A stretch of DNA of 64,000 bases from Nannocystis punicea (GTDB lineage Bacteria; Myxococcota_A; Polyangia; Nannocystales; Nannocystaceae): assembly GCF_026965555.1 (NCBI RefSeq), contig NZ_CP114040.1, forward strand, positions 7,910,001-7,974,000. Reading direction: 5' to 3'. The stretch's first letter is position 1. Each line of letters opens with the position of its first letter. This document shows, piece after piece, positions 8,924-17,072 of the stretch. The position numbers and the translations under genes are program-made. The notes under the pieces were generated by a model. That model was not told the DNA's origin and did no database searches. It was given only the letters and a program-made list of their open reading frames with translations.

Positions 8924-9130
8924 ATGTCGAAAGAGAGTGATGAAGATCGTGGTGACCAAGGCGCGGTCGTGCTGCAGCCCGAGCCGCCGGCGCGAGGGAC
9001 GTTCGCGCTGCTGATCCCGAGCGACATGTCGTGGCAGGCGAGCTCGTTCGGCGGTGCGCTGCGGCTGGACTTCCGACCGATGCGGCCGAGAGACCGGGCG
9101 GCGCGAGCGCGGGCGAAGGCCAAGCCATGA
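8924..9130 (+). CDS. small leading ORF of the IS66 element
   Basis: A 68-residue frame between the left end of the IS and tnpA. Its stop overlaps the tnpA start (ATGA at 9127-9130), so translation is probably coupled. The sequence (VVLQPEPPARGTFALLIPSD, then FGGALRLDFRP) matches no domain known to me. A short leader gene in this place is not part of the minimal IS66 set, so it may be lineage-specific. Confidence 0.5.
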   Translation: MSKESDEDRGDQGAVVLQPEPPARGTFALLIPSDMSWQASSFGGALRLDFRPMRPRDRAARARAKAKP

Positions 9131-9459
9131 GCGCGAGGGGGGAGGCGACGTGGCGCAAGCGGGTCGACGGCTGGATCGCCAGCGGTCAGACCTGCAAGGA
9201 GTACGCGGCGCGTATCCGGGTCAATCCACACACCCTGGGTTGGTGGAAATGGCGCCTGCATGCGGCGCGGGCCGATGCACGCGACCAGGGCACGGGCGAG
9301 GCCGGCTTCGTCGAGGTGACGCAGGAGGTCGCCGCGTCGATGACGAGCGAGCCCGGCGTGCTCGAGCTCGAGGTCGGGCGCGTGGTGCTCCGGATCCTTG
9401 GCCATGTCGAGGCCGACATGCTCGGGCGCGTGCTCGACGTGCTGGAGGGACGACGATGA
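9127..9459 (+). CDS. tnpA: IS66 accessory protein TnpA
   Basis: A 110-residue protein required together with TnpB for IS66 transposition in studied members. The N-terminal half is helix-turn-helix-like (WRKRVDGWIASGQTCKEYAARIRVNPHTLGWWKWRL), typical of TnpA; the C-terminal part ends RVLDVLEGRR. Both ends overlap neighbours by ATGA, giving an uninterrupted coupled series with the small ORF before and tnpB after. The frame is intact. Confidence 0.85.
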   Translation: MSARGEATWRKRVDGWIASGQTCKEYAARIRVNPHTLGWWKWRLHAARADARDQGTGEAGFVEVTQEVAASMTSEPGVLELEVGRVVLRILGHVEADMLGRVLDVLEGRR

Positions 9460-9797
9460 TCCCGGCATCGGTGCGGATCTTCGTATGCACGGAGCCTCAG
9501 GACATGCGGCGCGGGTTTGATGCGCTCGCGCTCACGGTGCGGCAGGTGATCGGCGAGGACCCGCGCGGCGGGGCGGTCTTCGTGTTCGCCAGTCGCAGGT
9601 CCGATCGCGTGAAGGTGCTGTGGTGGGACCGTAACGGCTACTGCCTGATGTACAAGCGGCTGCATCGGGCGCTGTTCCGCGTACCGGCGGCGGACGAGCC
9701 GGCGCAGCGCTCGGTGGTCGTCGACCCGAAGGGCTTCGCGGAGCTGCTGCGGGGCGTCGAGCGAACCTCGCGCCGTGAGGGTCGAAATCGCTCTTGA
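9456..9797 (+). CDS. tnpB: IS66 ORF2 protein TnpB
   Basis: A 113-residue protein with the conserved IS66 TnpB (Orf2) signature: IFVCTEPQDMRRGFDALALTV near the start, then GGAVFVFASRRSDRVKVLWWD and GYCLMYKRLHRALF. Family members are ~110-120 residues, so it is full length. It starts within the tnpA stop (ATGA) and is followed by tnpC after 30 bases. Its exact biochemical role in transposition is not settled. Confidence 0.9.
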   Translation: MIPASVRIFVCTEPQDMRRGFDALALTVRQVIGEDPRGGAVFVFASRRSDRVKVLWWDRNGYCLMYKRLHRALFRVPAADEPAQRSVVVDPKGFAELLRGVERTSRREGRNRS

Positions 9798-9827
9798 CGT
9801 GAATGCTCAAAAGCGTACGTAGGAGGC

Positions 9828-11498
9828 GTGACCGAGGTCGAGCTCGTCCGCAATGAACTCGAGAGCCGCATGCGCGAGCATGCGGACGCGATCGGCAAGC
9901 TGACCGCCGAGCGCGAGCGGTACAAGACGCTGTACATGGAGCTGCTCGAGCGCTGCAAGCTGCTCGAGAAGGGCATCGTCGTCGGCAAGAAGGCCGAGCG
10001 CTTCGCCGCCGGCGACGACCCGCAGCTCGCGCTGCAGATCCTCGAGATGATGCTCGCCGGCCGCGACGTCGTCGTCGAGGAGGTCGAGGAAGAGGTCGAG
10101 CTCGACGACGCCGAGGATGAAGACGCCGACGACCCGGAGGTCGATCGTCCTGCGCCTGCCCGGCGGCGCTCTCGCGGTCGCCGCCCCTTGCCCGAGAACC
10201 TCCCGCGGGTCGAGATCGAGGTCCTGCCGCCCGAGGTCGTGCGTGAGGGCCTCGACGCGTTCCAGCGGATCGGCCAGGTCGTCAGCGAGGTCGTCGAACG
10301 TCGACCGGCCTCGCTCGTCGTCGCGCGGATCGTCCGGCCGAAGTTTGTCCGCAAGGGCGAGGCGCTGGGCACGGTCGAGGACCGGACGATCGAGGCACCG
10401 GCGGTGCAGATTGCCGAGCGCCTGGAGCTGCCGATCGAGCGCGGCCTCGCCGGCCCTGGCCTTCTCGCCGACACGATCGTCCATCGCTGGCAGGACCACC
10501 TGCCCGCGAACCGCCTCGAGGCGCTCTACGCTCGCGACGGCCTCCAGCTCGCGCGCTCGACGATCTGCGGCTGGCACGAGCAGCTCGCGGACCTCGTCGA
10601 GCCGCTCGTCGAGGCCATGTTTGCCGACGCCTTCACCCAGCCCTATCTCTGCACCGACGCGACCGGCGTCCTCGTGCAGGCGAAGGAGCAGTGCCAGCGC
10701 GCCCACTTCTGGGTGCTTGTCGCGCCGGAGCGCCACGTCCTCTTTCGCTTCTCGCCGGCCCACGACAGCGAGGCCGTCGACCGGCTCCTGAAGGGCTATG
10801 CGGGCTATCTCGTCGCCGACGCCCACGCGGTCTACGATCACTTGTACGCGACCGGCGACGTCCTCGAGGTCGGCTGCTGGGCCCACTGCAGGAGGTACTT
10901 CTTCAAGTGCCTCGGATCGGAGCCGGAGCTGGCCCGGCACGCGTTGTCGCTGATCAAGGCGCTCTTCAAGATCGAGCGCGCACTGGCGACGGCGCCCCGC
11001 AAGAAGCGAGAGTCGGTCCGCCAGGCAAAGTCGAGACCGATCGTCGACGCATTCTTCCTCTGGTGCGACCAGCAGGCCGCGCTCGCCCTCGACGGTACGC
11101 CGCTGGTCAAGGCCCTCGGCTACGCCCGCAATCAGCGGATCGCGCTGCAGCGCTTTCTTGGCGACGGCCGCCTGCCCCTCGAGAACAACATCTCCGAGCG
11201 CAACCTCCGACGCGAGGTCATCGGCCGCAAGAACTGGCTGTTCCTCGGCAGCGAGGAGGGCGCCCGCGCCAACACGCTCTTCGTCTCGCTCCTGGCGAGC
11301 TGCCAGCTCCACCGGATCGAGCCCTTGGCATACCTCCGCGACCTGCTGTGCCTGCTTCCGTCGTGGCCCCGGCGCCGAGTCCTCGAGCTCGCACCGGCCT
11401 TCTGGCAGGAGACTCTGAAACAGGAGGACACTCAGCAGCGGCTCGCCACCAACGTCTTCCGCGGCGTGTCCCTCGGGAAGCATGCGAGCGAGGTGTAG
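9828..11498 (+). CDS. tnpC: IS66 transposase TnpC
   Basis: A 556-residue DDE transposase. The N-terminus is a coiled coil (ELVRNELESRMREHADAIGK onward), followed by an acidic linker (VVVEEVEEEVELDDAEDEDA), a DNA-binding middle part with the GIHRWQDHLPANRLEALY-type region, and the catalytic core: CTDATGVLVQ (Asp), VADAHAVYDHL (Asp) and LPLENNISERNLRREVIGRKN (Glu). The tail LLCLLPSWPRRRVLELAP is the part found alone in the remnant at 1902-2172. The start is a GTG one base after AGGAGG, which is unusually close, so a downstream start is possible. The frame is intact. Confidence 0.92.
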   Translation: MTEVELVRNELESRMREHADAIGKLTAERERYKTLYMELLERCKLLEKGIVVGKKAERFAAGDDPQLALQILEMMLAGRDVVVEEVEEEVELDDAEDEDADDPEVDRPAPARRRSRGRRPLPENLPRVEIEVLPPEVVREGLDAFQRIGQVVSEVVERRPASLVVARIVRPKFVRKGEALGTVEDRTIEAPAVQIAERLELPIERGLAGPGLLADTIVHRWQDHLPANRLEALYARDGLQLARSTICGWHEQLADLVEPLVEAMFADAFTQPYLCTDATGVLVQAKEQCQRAHFWVLVAPERHVLFRFSPAHDSEAVDRLLKGYAGYLVADAHAVYDHLYATGDVLEVGCWAHCRRYFFKCLGSEPELARHALSLIKALFKIERALATAPRKKRESVRQAKSRPIVDAFFLWCDQQAALALDGTPLVKALGYARNQRIALQRFLGDGRLPLENNISERNLRREVIGRKNWLFLGSEEGARANTLFVSLLASCQLHRIEPLAYLRDLLCLLPSWPRRRVLELAPAFWQETLKQEDTQQRLATNVFRGVSLGKHASEV

Positions 11499-11659
11499 CC
11501 GAACGGCGGATCAACCGGGAACGTAGCTCGCCGGACGGATACCGCGTATCGGCGACCGGTCGATCGACCCGACGACATGTCGTCACTTCCTGCGGACGCT
11601 GAGGCGGATGGCGACGCCGACCAGCACGCCCGCAGCCCCGGTCGAGGTCGACATGGCGA

Positions 11660-12110
11660 TCACCTCCGCCCGCCCTGCGGCCAGAACGCGAGCGCCAGTG
11701 CGAGCGCCAGAGTTCCCGTGACGGCCAGCTTTTCGTCGAGCCCCACCGGCTGCATCGTGACGCTCTGGGCGGCGTCGACGGTCCCTCGCCACCGGGCGCG
11801 GGGGTACAGCCGGGCGGTCAGCGTCCACGGCTGCACGGTGACGATGAACACGTTGTCCGGCCTCCCTGCCATCCTAGCGATCCTCCGCAGCGCACCGTCG
11901 AGGACCTTGACGTACTCGATGACGCACGACACGAACACGACCGCTGAATGGTCGGCGATGTCCGGGATCAGCCCCTGGGTGATGTCGGCGACGACCGTCA
12001 CCGGGCACTTGGGACGAGGGCCTGCTTGGCGAGGGCCGAAGCGGTTGCCGACCGCCCGCGGTGTCGGCAGGCACAGCCGATGCCGAGCAGGCCGCCAGCT
12101 GTTTGCATGG
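11660..12110 (-). pseudogene. decayed small gene of unknown function
   Basis: The open minus-strand frame starting at GTG 12001 reads TVVADITQGLIPDIADHS, then VVFVSCVIEYVKVLDGALR and VQPWTLTARLYPRARWRGT, ending at 11660. Natural-looking composition continues upstream in a different frame (GGLLGIGCACRHRGRSATASALAKQALVPSAR up to ~12110), which suggests a frameshift joining the two. The phrase around VSCVIEYVKVLDGAL loosely recalls SAM-dependent methyltransferase cores, but I cannot assign a function. It lies next to the truncated IS66 and is probably inactive. Confidence 0.4.
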
Positions 12111-12115
12111 CGGGC

Positions 12116-12550
12116 TCATCGACTTGGCAGCGCGCAGACCTTGATCTCCACGTGCTCGACCCCGTTCTCATCGCGGAAGCCGCGAAGCCGCCAGCCGGAC
12201 GTGACCGCGCAGTGCCCCTGATACATGCCGAGGAGCGCCGCTATCCCTGCGCCGATGCCGGCCCACGTCCCGGGCCGGTTGGTGCAGACCCCGACGGCGA
12301 GGCCGGCTGCGGCGCCCGCAAAGCTCCACTGCAAGGCGGACAGCGACATGATGGTCATGCGCTCGCGGAGGGCGACAGGCGTGGTCGGGTCCCACTCGAT
12401 CGACACGCCGGCCTTGCGCACGGCGTAGGCCAACACCTGCTTGAGCACCTGCATCCCCTTGACGCCCGTGACGAGCAGCTCCTTGCGCTCGTTGATCAGG
12501 TCGTACATCTGCCGGGCTTGCTCGTCTGTGACTTGGTCGCCGCTGTCCAT
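12116..12550 (-). CDS. hypothetical membrane protein with glycine-rich hairpin
   Basis: A 144-residue protein. The first ~70 residues are soluble and helical (TDEQARQMYDLINERKELLV). Residues ~85-122 contain two short hydrophobic segments (WSFAGAAAGLAVGVC and WAGIGAGIAALLGMY) joined by a turn, a glycine-zipper-like membrane hairpin. The tail GVEHVEIKVCALPSR is soluble. The start at 12550 is chosen because GGGGAGGAG precedes it. No family is recognised. Small proteins with paired Gly/Ala-rich helices include pore-forming effectors, but that is only a suggestion. Confidence 0.6.
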   Translation of the reverse strand: MDSGDQVTDEQARQMYDLINERKELLVTGVKGMQVLKQVLAYAVRKAGVSIEWDPTTPVALRERMTIMSLSALQWSFAGAAAGLAVGVCTNRPGTWAGIGAGIAALLGMYQGHCAVTSGWRLRGFRDENGVEHVEIKVCALPSR

Positions 12551-12947
12551 CACTCCTCCCCAAGCAGCATCCCTCCACGGTAGACGACCTGCGTGGACGT
12601 GTCGACGGTCGACCCCGCGCTCGACATCAGCGTCGCGCGAACGCGAACGCGGGCGCAGCGCGCGGTGCCGATACACGTGCAGTCTGAAGAGATCCTTACG
12701 AGGTCCCCAGAGATCCGTGGCGTGCTCGGCGACGACCTCGAAGACCCTGAGTGATCATCGCGCAATATGCCAGATCTCGAACTCGCGCCGTGAGATGTCC
12801 TTTAGGACAGGCATATTTCGCGGGTTCGCTGCTGAACTCTCTGGCCGGGCTCGAGATCGCGGACGATTCGCAGAGACAGGTGCTCGATCGATCGCGGCGC
12901 GACATCTCCCCTCGCAACGCTATCTCGGCGCGTCTATCTTGAATCGC
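12551..12947. other. 400-bp region without a clear gene; hairpin and leaderless promoter
   Basis: No gene is supported. A plus-strand frame of about 50 codons from GTG 12591 ends EILTRSPEIRGVLGDDLEDPE at 12752 and could be a small gene. The perfect inverted repeat TGTCC-TTTA-GGACA at 12796-12809 belongs to the family of intergenic ACATG/TGTCC motifs seen elsewhere in the window. At the right end TATCTT (12935-12940) lies seven bases before the next ATG. Confidence 0.4.
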
Positions 12948-13640
12948 ATGAGTCGGATTGAGAACGAGACCCGATCCTCGGGCGGCCGCGCCGATCCCTT
13001 CCGGATCCTTCGCCTCTACTCCATCGAGAAGAAGGATCCCAAGCGACCCGGGCCAGCGCGCAAGACGTTGCAGCTAACCCTCGAACAACTACCGCCCGAG
13101 CTGGCGCCGCTCGTGCGCGAGCAGATCGAGGGTCAGCTCCGACCGCAGCAGGTGCTCGAGATCGACGGGATGATCGTCGCTCGGGGCGGCGAGGTCGGTA
13201 CCGACGACGTCGAGGCGCCGGTAGAGCTGCGCGGCGATCTGGGCGAGGCGTATTCGTTCGCGCACCGGATGCTCTGGGAGGTCTACGAGCGCGAGACCGC
13301 GGCGATAGACCGTCTCACCGAGCGCTCGACGGAGATGTTCAACCGCACGCAGGGGATGACCACGCAGCTCCTCCGCGCGATCCAGGAAACGCTCGAGTTG
13401 CAGGCCGCGCTGCGGGCGATCTTTGAGGGCGAGACGCTCAAGAAGGAGCAACGAGCGCCGGGTGGCGACGCGGCGAAGGATGCCACGGACGAGGAGAGCG
13501 CGTTCTCCACCAAGAACATCAAGGATTGGGTGCAGGGGCTCGGCACCGTGCGCGATCTGGTCGCCGAGCTGGCGAAGATCACCAAGGACTTCAAGGCCAG
13601 CCAGGCGGCCGGAGCGGGCAACCCGGGCTCCGGCCCTTGA
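12948..13640 (+). CDS. hypothetical coiled-coil protein
   Basis: A 230-residue protein of unknown function. After a charged N-terminus it has an acidic central region and a long predicted coiled coil (YERETAAIDRLTERSTEMFN through LLRAIQETLELQAALRAIFEG, residues ~105-160), then a Gly/Ala-rich tail. It has no signal peptide. TATCTT seven bases before the ATG suggests a leaderless message. The following gene begins at or just after its stop (TTGA overlap or ATG 24 bases later), so the two form an operon and their products may interact. Confidence 0.6.
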   Translation: MSRIENETRSSGGRADPFRILRLYSIEKKDPKRPGPARKTLQLTLEQLPPELAPLVREQIEGQLRPQQVLEIDGMIVARGGEVGTDDVEAPVELRGDLGEAYSFAHRMLWEVYERETAAIDRLTERSTEMFNRTQGMTTQLLRAIQETLELQAALRAIFEGETLKKEQRAPGGDAAKDATDEESAFSTKNIKDWVQGLGTVRDLVAELAKITKDFKASQAAGAGNPGSGP

Positions 13641-13663
13641 GCGACCCGCAGACCACCCGTACG

Positions 13664-14365
13664 ATGGCGGCGATGAAGTTTCACGAGGTGGTCGAGTCGT
13701 TGAGGTACATCTGCGAGGTCCTCAAGGAGTACGTCGCCACCGAGGAACGCAAGCGGGCCGAGGCGAGGATGCGCGCCGAGGAAGCGGCGCGGCGGAGGGC
13801 TGAGGAGGCCGCCGCACGCGAGGCCGAGCTGAAGGCCAGCCAGGAGAGGGTGCTCACACGGCCGGCGGCGAAGTCGACGATGCGTCGACGGTCCCGTCGC
13901 GGAGAGGGCCCGCGAGCGTCGAAGCCGATCGAGACGCGCCCGGCGATCCCGACAGTCCCGGCCGACGTGTTCTCGACGATGTCGACGGAGTGGGGCAGCG
14001 GAGAGCACCCGCTGCTGCGAGCGCTGCCCCCGGCATTGCGGGCACTCGTCGCCCAGCTCGGCCAGCTCCACGCCGCGATCCGCAACCTGTTCAGCGTGAC
14101 GGACGCCTCGCGCAGATGGTTCGCACGGGTCAGCGCCGATCGCCGGTGGGGGCCGGCCATTCACGGGCTGATGTCCGGTCTGTTGATCCTGGCCGAGCGG
14201 ATCTCACGGCGGATGTACCATCGTGATCGGTTCCTGGCATGGCAGCGCAGGTGGATCGACAACAGGAAGCGGGTCGAGCGAATGTTTGAGGGGGACTGGC
14301 GCGAGAAGGTCCGCTACATCCTGTGGACCAACGGGCAACGCCAGGCACGGCTGGTCGCGGCATAG
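13664..14365 (+). CDS. hypothetical Arg/Glu-rich coiled-coil protein
   Basis: A 233-residue protein paired with the preceding coiled-coil gene. Residues ~15-60 are an Arg/Glu/Ala-rich coiled coil (EERKRAEARMRAEEAARRRA), followed by a basic Pro-containing linker and a globular helical C-terminal half (residues ~110-233) containing PPALRALVAQLGQLHAAIRN and EGDWREKVRYILWTNGQR. It could start at the TTG overlapping the upstream stop (13637); the ATG at 13664 is preferred. No domain was recognised. Confidence 0.55.
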   Translation: MAAMKFHEVVESLRYICEVLKEYVATEERKRAEARMRAEEAARRRAEEAAAREAELKASQERVLTRPAAKSTMRRRSRRGEGPRASKPIETRPAIPTVPADVFSTMSTEWGSGEHPLLRALPPALRALVAQLGQLHAAIRNLFSVTDASRRWFARVSADRRWGPAIHGLMSGLLILAERISRRMYHRDRFLAWQRRWIDNRKRVERMFEGDWREKVRYILWTNGQRQARLVAA

Positions 14366-14792
14366 GATCGGACCGGACCGGCGGCAACGGAGCGCGCCCG
14401 AGAGCGACGTAATCACTCCTTCGCGCGTGTTGTGGACGCTGCGGGCGCCTCGCCGGCGTCGCCCACCGCTCGCGCACGAGGGCCTCGATCTCGTGCAGCG
14501 CGTAGAACTTCCGCGCCTCGACGATGAACTTCGCCCGCTCCAGTACCTCGGCACGCCGGTGACGGCGATTAGCTCCTCGTTGGTGACGAACTTCGGGCGT
14601 GCCATCGGCTCAGGTCTCCGGCTCCTGCATCTTCTTCCGGCCCCGCTTCGCGCGGGTGTCGGCGCGCCGCGCCCTGTCCTCCTCGGTCGGCGGTCCCCAC
14701 TTCTCCGCGAGAATCGCCGCGATTTCGGGCAGCGCGTACCCTCGTCTACCTTGGGGTGGAACGTGAGCGGGATCCACGCTAGGCTGCGCTGC
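14366..14792 (-). pseudogene. two tandem decayed small genes
   Basis: Two related minus-strand fragments lie here. One ends at 14610 (RGYALPEIAAILAEKWGPPT, tail RGRKKMQEPET) and lacks a start. The next begins at ATG 14604 (ARPKFVTNEELIAVTGVP) and after ~20 codons continues only in the next frame (VLERAKFIVEARKFYALHEI, then EALVRERWATPARR). The shared pattern AL-x-EI-x-A(I/L)-x4-W-x-x-P shows they are paralogous. Both look frameshifted or truncated; their function is unknown. Confidence 0.35.
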
Positions 14793-15965
14793 ATGTGGCC
14801 ACGGTTTCGGCCCATCCTCCTCGCGTTCGGGTTCGCCTGCGGCTGCACGCCCCGTGACGGTGACACGTCGCCGTTCACCACGACGCGGCCGTCGACCTCG
14901 GGACAGACCTCGACGGGCACCACCGACACGTCGTCCTCGACGAGCAGCTCGTCCGGCGACACCAGCGGGAGCGGCGGGGGGTCCGGGTCGACCACCGAGC
15001 TGTCCACCTCGTCGAGCGGCGCCGTGAGCAGCGGGCAGACGACGATGCTCTACGACGTGGGGACCGACGTCGACCTCGGCGACCCGAAGCCGGTCGGCTG
15101 CAAGGGGAAGATCGACTTCCTGTTCGTGATCTCCCGTGGCGCGGGCATGGAGTACTTCCAGGCGCAGCTCCTCGACGCGTTCCCGAAGTTCATCGACACG
15201 ATCGAGGCGAAGTTCGCCGACTTCGACTACCACATCATGGTCGTCGACGGCGGCTTGGAGTGGGGCCTCTCGTACTGCAACGACAACTGCCCCTCTCTCA
15301 CCTGCAAGGTCGGCGAAGACTGTTGTCCGACCATCCCTTGCCCGAACTGCCCGAACCCCATCAACTACGGCGATCTGTGCTGCGGCATCGAGGACTACCC
15401 GTGCGGCTACACCCCTTCGGCGTGCGACAACACCAGGGGGGCCGGTGTCGTGCATCCCGCGGGCGGCGACGCGTCGAACAAGCTGTGCAAGGTCGACGGG
15501 GGCCTCCGCTACATGATCAAGGACCAGGCTGACCTAAAGAGCACGTTCGCCTGCGTCGCGCAGGTGGGCAGCAGCGGCGCCGACAGGGTCGGCGAGGCGC
15601 TCGCGGCCGCGGTCTACTCCAACGTCAACGCCCCGGGCGGCTGCAACGACGGCTTCCTACGGGACGACGCGCTCCTGATGGTGACGCTCATCTCGAACAC
15701 CTACGACTACGACTCCAAGGGCACTCCGGGCTCTTGGGCGGCGTCGGTACTCAAGGCGAAGCACGACGACCCGGAGTCGATCGTGATGTTCAGCATCCTC
15801 GACGCGATGCCGGAGTGTCACCCAGCGGATCGCACGTGCCCGATGGTGAATATGTTCCCGCACCACCTGCGCGTCGATCGTGACGAGCCGGACTATGGAA
15901 CGTTCTTCGACCAGGCGTCCGACCTCGTGGAGGTCGCCTGTGCGGACTTCGTGCCGCCGGGGTAG
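14793..15965 (+). CDS. secreted lipoprotein with degenerate von Willebrand A fold
   Basis: A 390-residue protein. The N-terminus is a short signal peptide with a lipobox-like Cys (LAFGFACGCTPRDG), followed by ~60 residues of Thr/Ser/Gly linker typical of myxobacterial lipoproteins. The folded part starts GKIDFLFVISRGAGMEYFQ, where von Willebrand A domains have DxSxS; here the metal-binding Asp and Ser are replaced. Many Cys pairs (CNDNC, CCPTIPCPNC, CCGIEDYPCG) imply disulfides outside the cytoplasm. TAGGCT seven bases before the ATG suggests a leaderless message. A structural or adhesive role at the cell surface is plausible but unproven. Confidence 0.7.
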   Translation: MWPRFRPILLAFGFACGCTPRDGDTSPFTTTRPSTSGQTSTGTTDTSSSTSSSSGDTSGSGGGSGSTTELSTSSSGAVSSGQTTMLYDVGTDVDLGDPKPVGCKGKIDFLFVISRGAGMEYFQAQLLDAFPKFIDTIEAKFADFDYHIMVVDGGLEWGLSYCNDNCPSLTCKVGEDCCPTIPCPNCPNPINYGDLCCGIEDYPCGYTPSACDNTRGAGVVHPAGGDASNKLCKVDGGLRYMIKDQADLKSTFACVAQVGSSGADRVGEALAAAVYSNVNAPGGCNDGFLRDDALLMVTLISNTYDYDSKGTPGSWAASVLKAKHDDPESIVMFSILDAMPECHPADRTCPMVNMFPHHLRVDRDEPDYGTFFDQASDLVEVACADFVPPG

Positions 15966-16144
15966 CTTCACCCCGCTAGTCGGCTTCCGCCGCGGCGATC
16001 GCATCATGGCCGGAAGGCCCGCGCTCCGCCGCCTCGGCCTGCTCGACGAGCGCTTCGCCCCGCCGCACCCGGCTCGTCTAGCGTCGACCAACGGACCCGT
16101 GAGCAGCGGTCGAAACGTCCCGGTCTCGCCGCTATCATCGCCGC

Positions 16145-17047
16145 ATGCGCGGAGCGATCGCGGTGCTCGACGACGGCGAGCCGGACCCGGGCGCCTGGCG
16201 GCGCGCGGGCCTGTGGCGGCGAGAGTGGCATGGCCCGCGGGCGTGGAGCCGCCAGCGCGGCGACACCCTGGTCACTTACGTCCACGGCCTCGCCCGGCGC
16301 GCCGAGCCGGTGACCTGGCACGACGGCGAGCCGCGCCTCGTAGGCCGTGTGTTCGACGATCCCCGCACCCTCCGCGGCGACGACACGACCTGTTGGGCGC
16401 TCGCCACCCGCCGCCACGTCGTCGTCGGCGGCACCCTCGAGTTCAACGCCGGCGCCCCCGCGCGCTTCACCGTCGCCGCCGACCAGACTCTCGCCCGCTC
16501 CCACGATCCGTTCTCCCTCGCCCTGGCCGCTAGCGCCGAGCTGGCGCTCGCGGTACTCGACGAGTCGTTCGCGCGCGCCCTCTACGGCGCCCTGTGCAAC
16601 ACCACGTGGATCGGCCCGGGCGATGCCCGCGGCGACTTCACCTTCCGTGCCGCGGCCCGGTACGTCGAGTTCCTGCGCGGCCCGGGCGCGGCGGTCCTCG
16701 ATCTCTACTTGAGCGGAAACGAGGGCCGCGTGCAGGCCGACGTGCGCGCGGCCCTCGGCGCGATCGGCTGGCGACTGCGGACCGCCGCCGATCATGCCGC
16801 CGACGCCCTCGAGCTGCAGGTCCGGCTGCGCGAGTGGAGCGGCCGACCCATCGGCCACGTCGTCCCCTGGTGGGAGCTCTCCGCTGACGGCCGTGCGCCC
16901 GCGACCCTCGTCGATCCCTCGACCGTCCCCGTCGCGCCGCCTCCCGACCCGCAGGCGCTGCTCGACTGGCTGGCGAGCTCGGCTCGCATCGACGTCTTCG
17001 ACTACCAACGTGCCGTCCGCCTCGCCGACCCCTGTCACGCCGGTTGA
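16145..17047 (+). CDS. hypothetical protein
   Basis: A 300-residue protein with no family I can name. It has no signal peptide or membrane segment; composition is Ala/Arg-rich with scattered aromatic motifs (WRREWHGPRAWSRQRG, VVPWWELSADGR). TATCAT at 16133-16138, six bases before the ATG, points to leaderless transcription and supports this start. It is convergent with the lipoprotein gene whose stop is at 17073. Confidence 0.65.
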   Translation: MRGAIAVLDDGEPDPGAWRRAGLWRREWHGPRAWSRQRGDTLVTYVHGLARRAEPVTWHDGEPRLVGRVFDDPRTLRGDDTTCWALATRRHVVVGGTLEFNAGAPARFTVAADQTLARSHDPFSLALAASAELALAVLDESFARALYGALCNTTWIGPGDARGDFTFRAAARYVEFLRGPGAAVLDLYLSGNEGRVQADVRAALGAIGWRLRTAADHAADALELQVRLREWSGRPIGHVVPWWELSADGRAPATLVDPSTVPVAPPPDPQALLDWLASSARIDVFDYQRAVRLADPCHAG

Positions 17048-17072
17048 CCGTCGAGCACTCGCCGGTCCGGCG

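Larger units (their letters stand above)
8852..11542 (+). mobile_element. complete IS66-family element with 8-bp duplication
   Basis: Terminal repeats GTAAGCGTCCGGCGAGCTAC (from 8854) and, at the right end (11521-11542, reverse complement), GTATCCGTCCGGCGAGCTAC differ at two positions. The octamer CGCGTATC occurs exactly at 8844-8851 and 11543-11550, the 8-bp target duplication expected for IS66; two extra bases (AT) separate the left copy from the repeat. The 2.69-kb element carries a small ORF, tnpA, tnpB and tnpC, all intact and overlapping or tightly spaced. It sits within tnpB of an older IS66. Confidence 0.9.
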
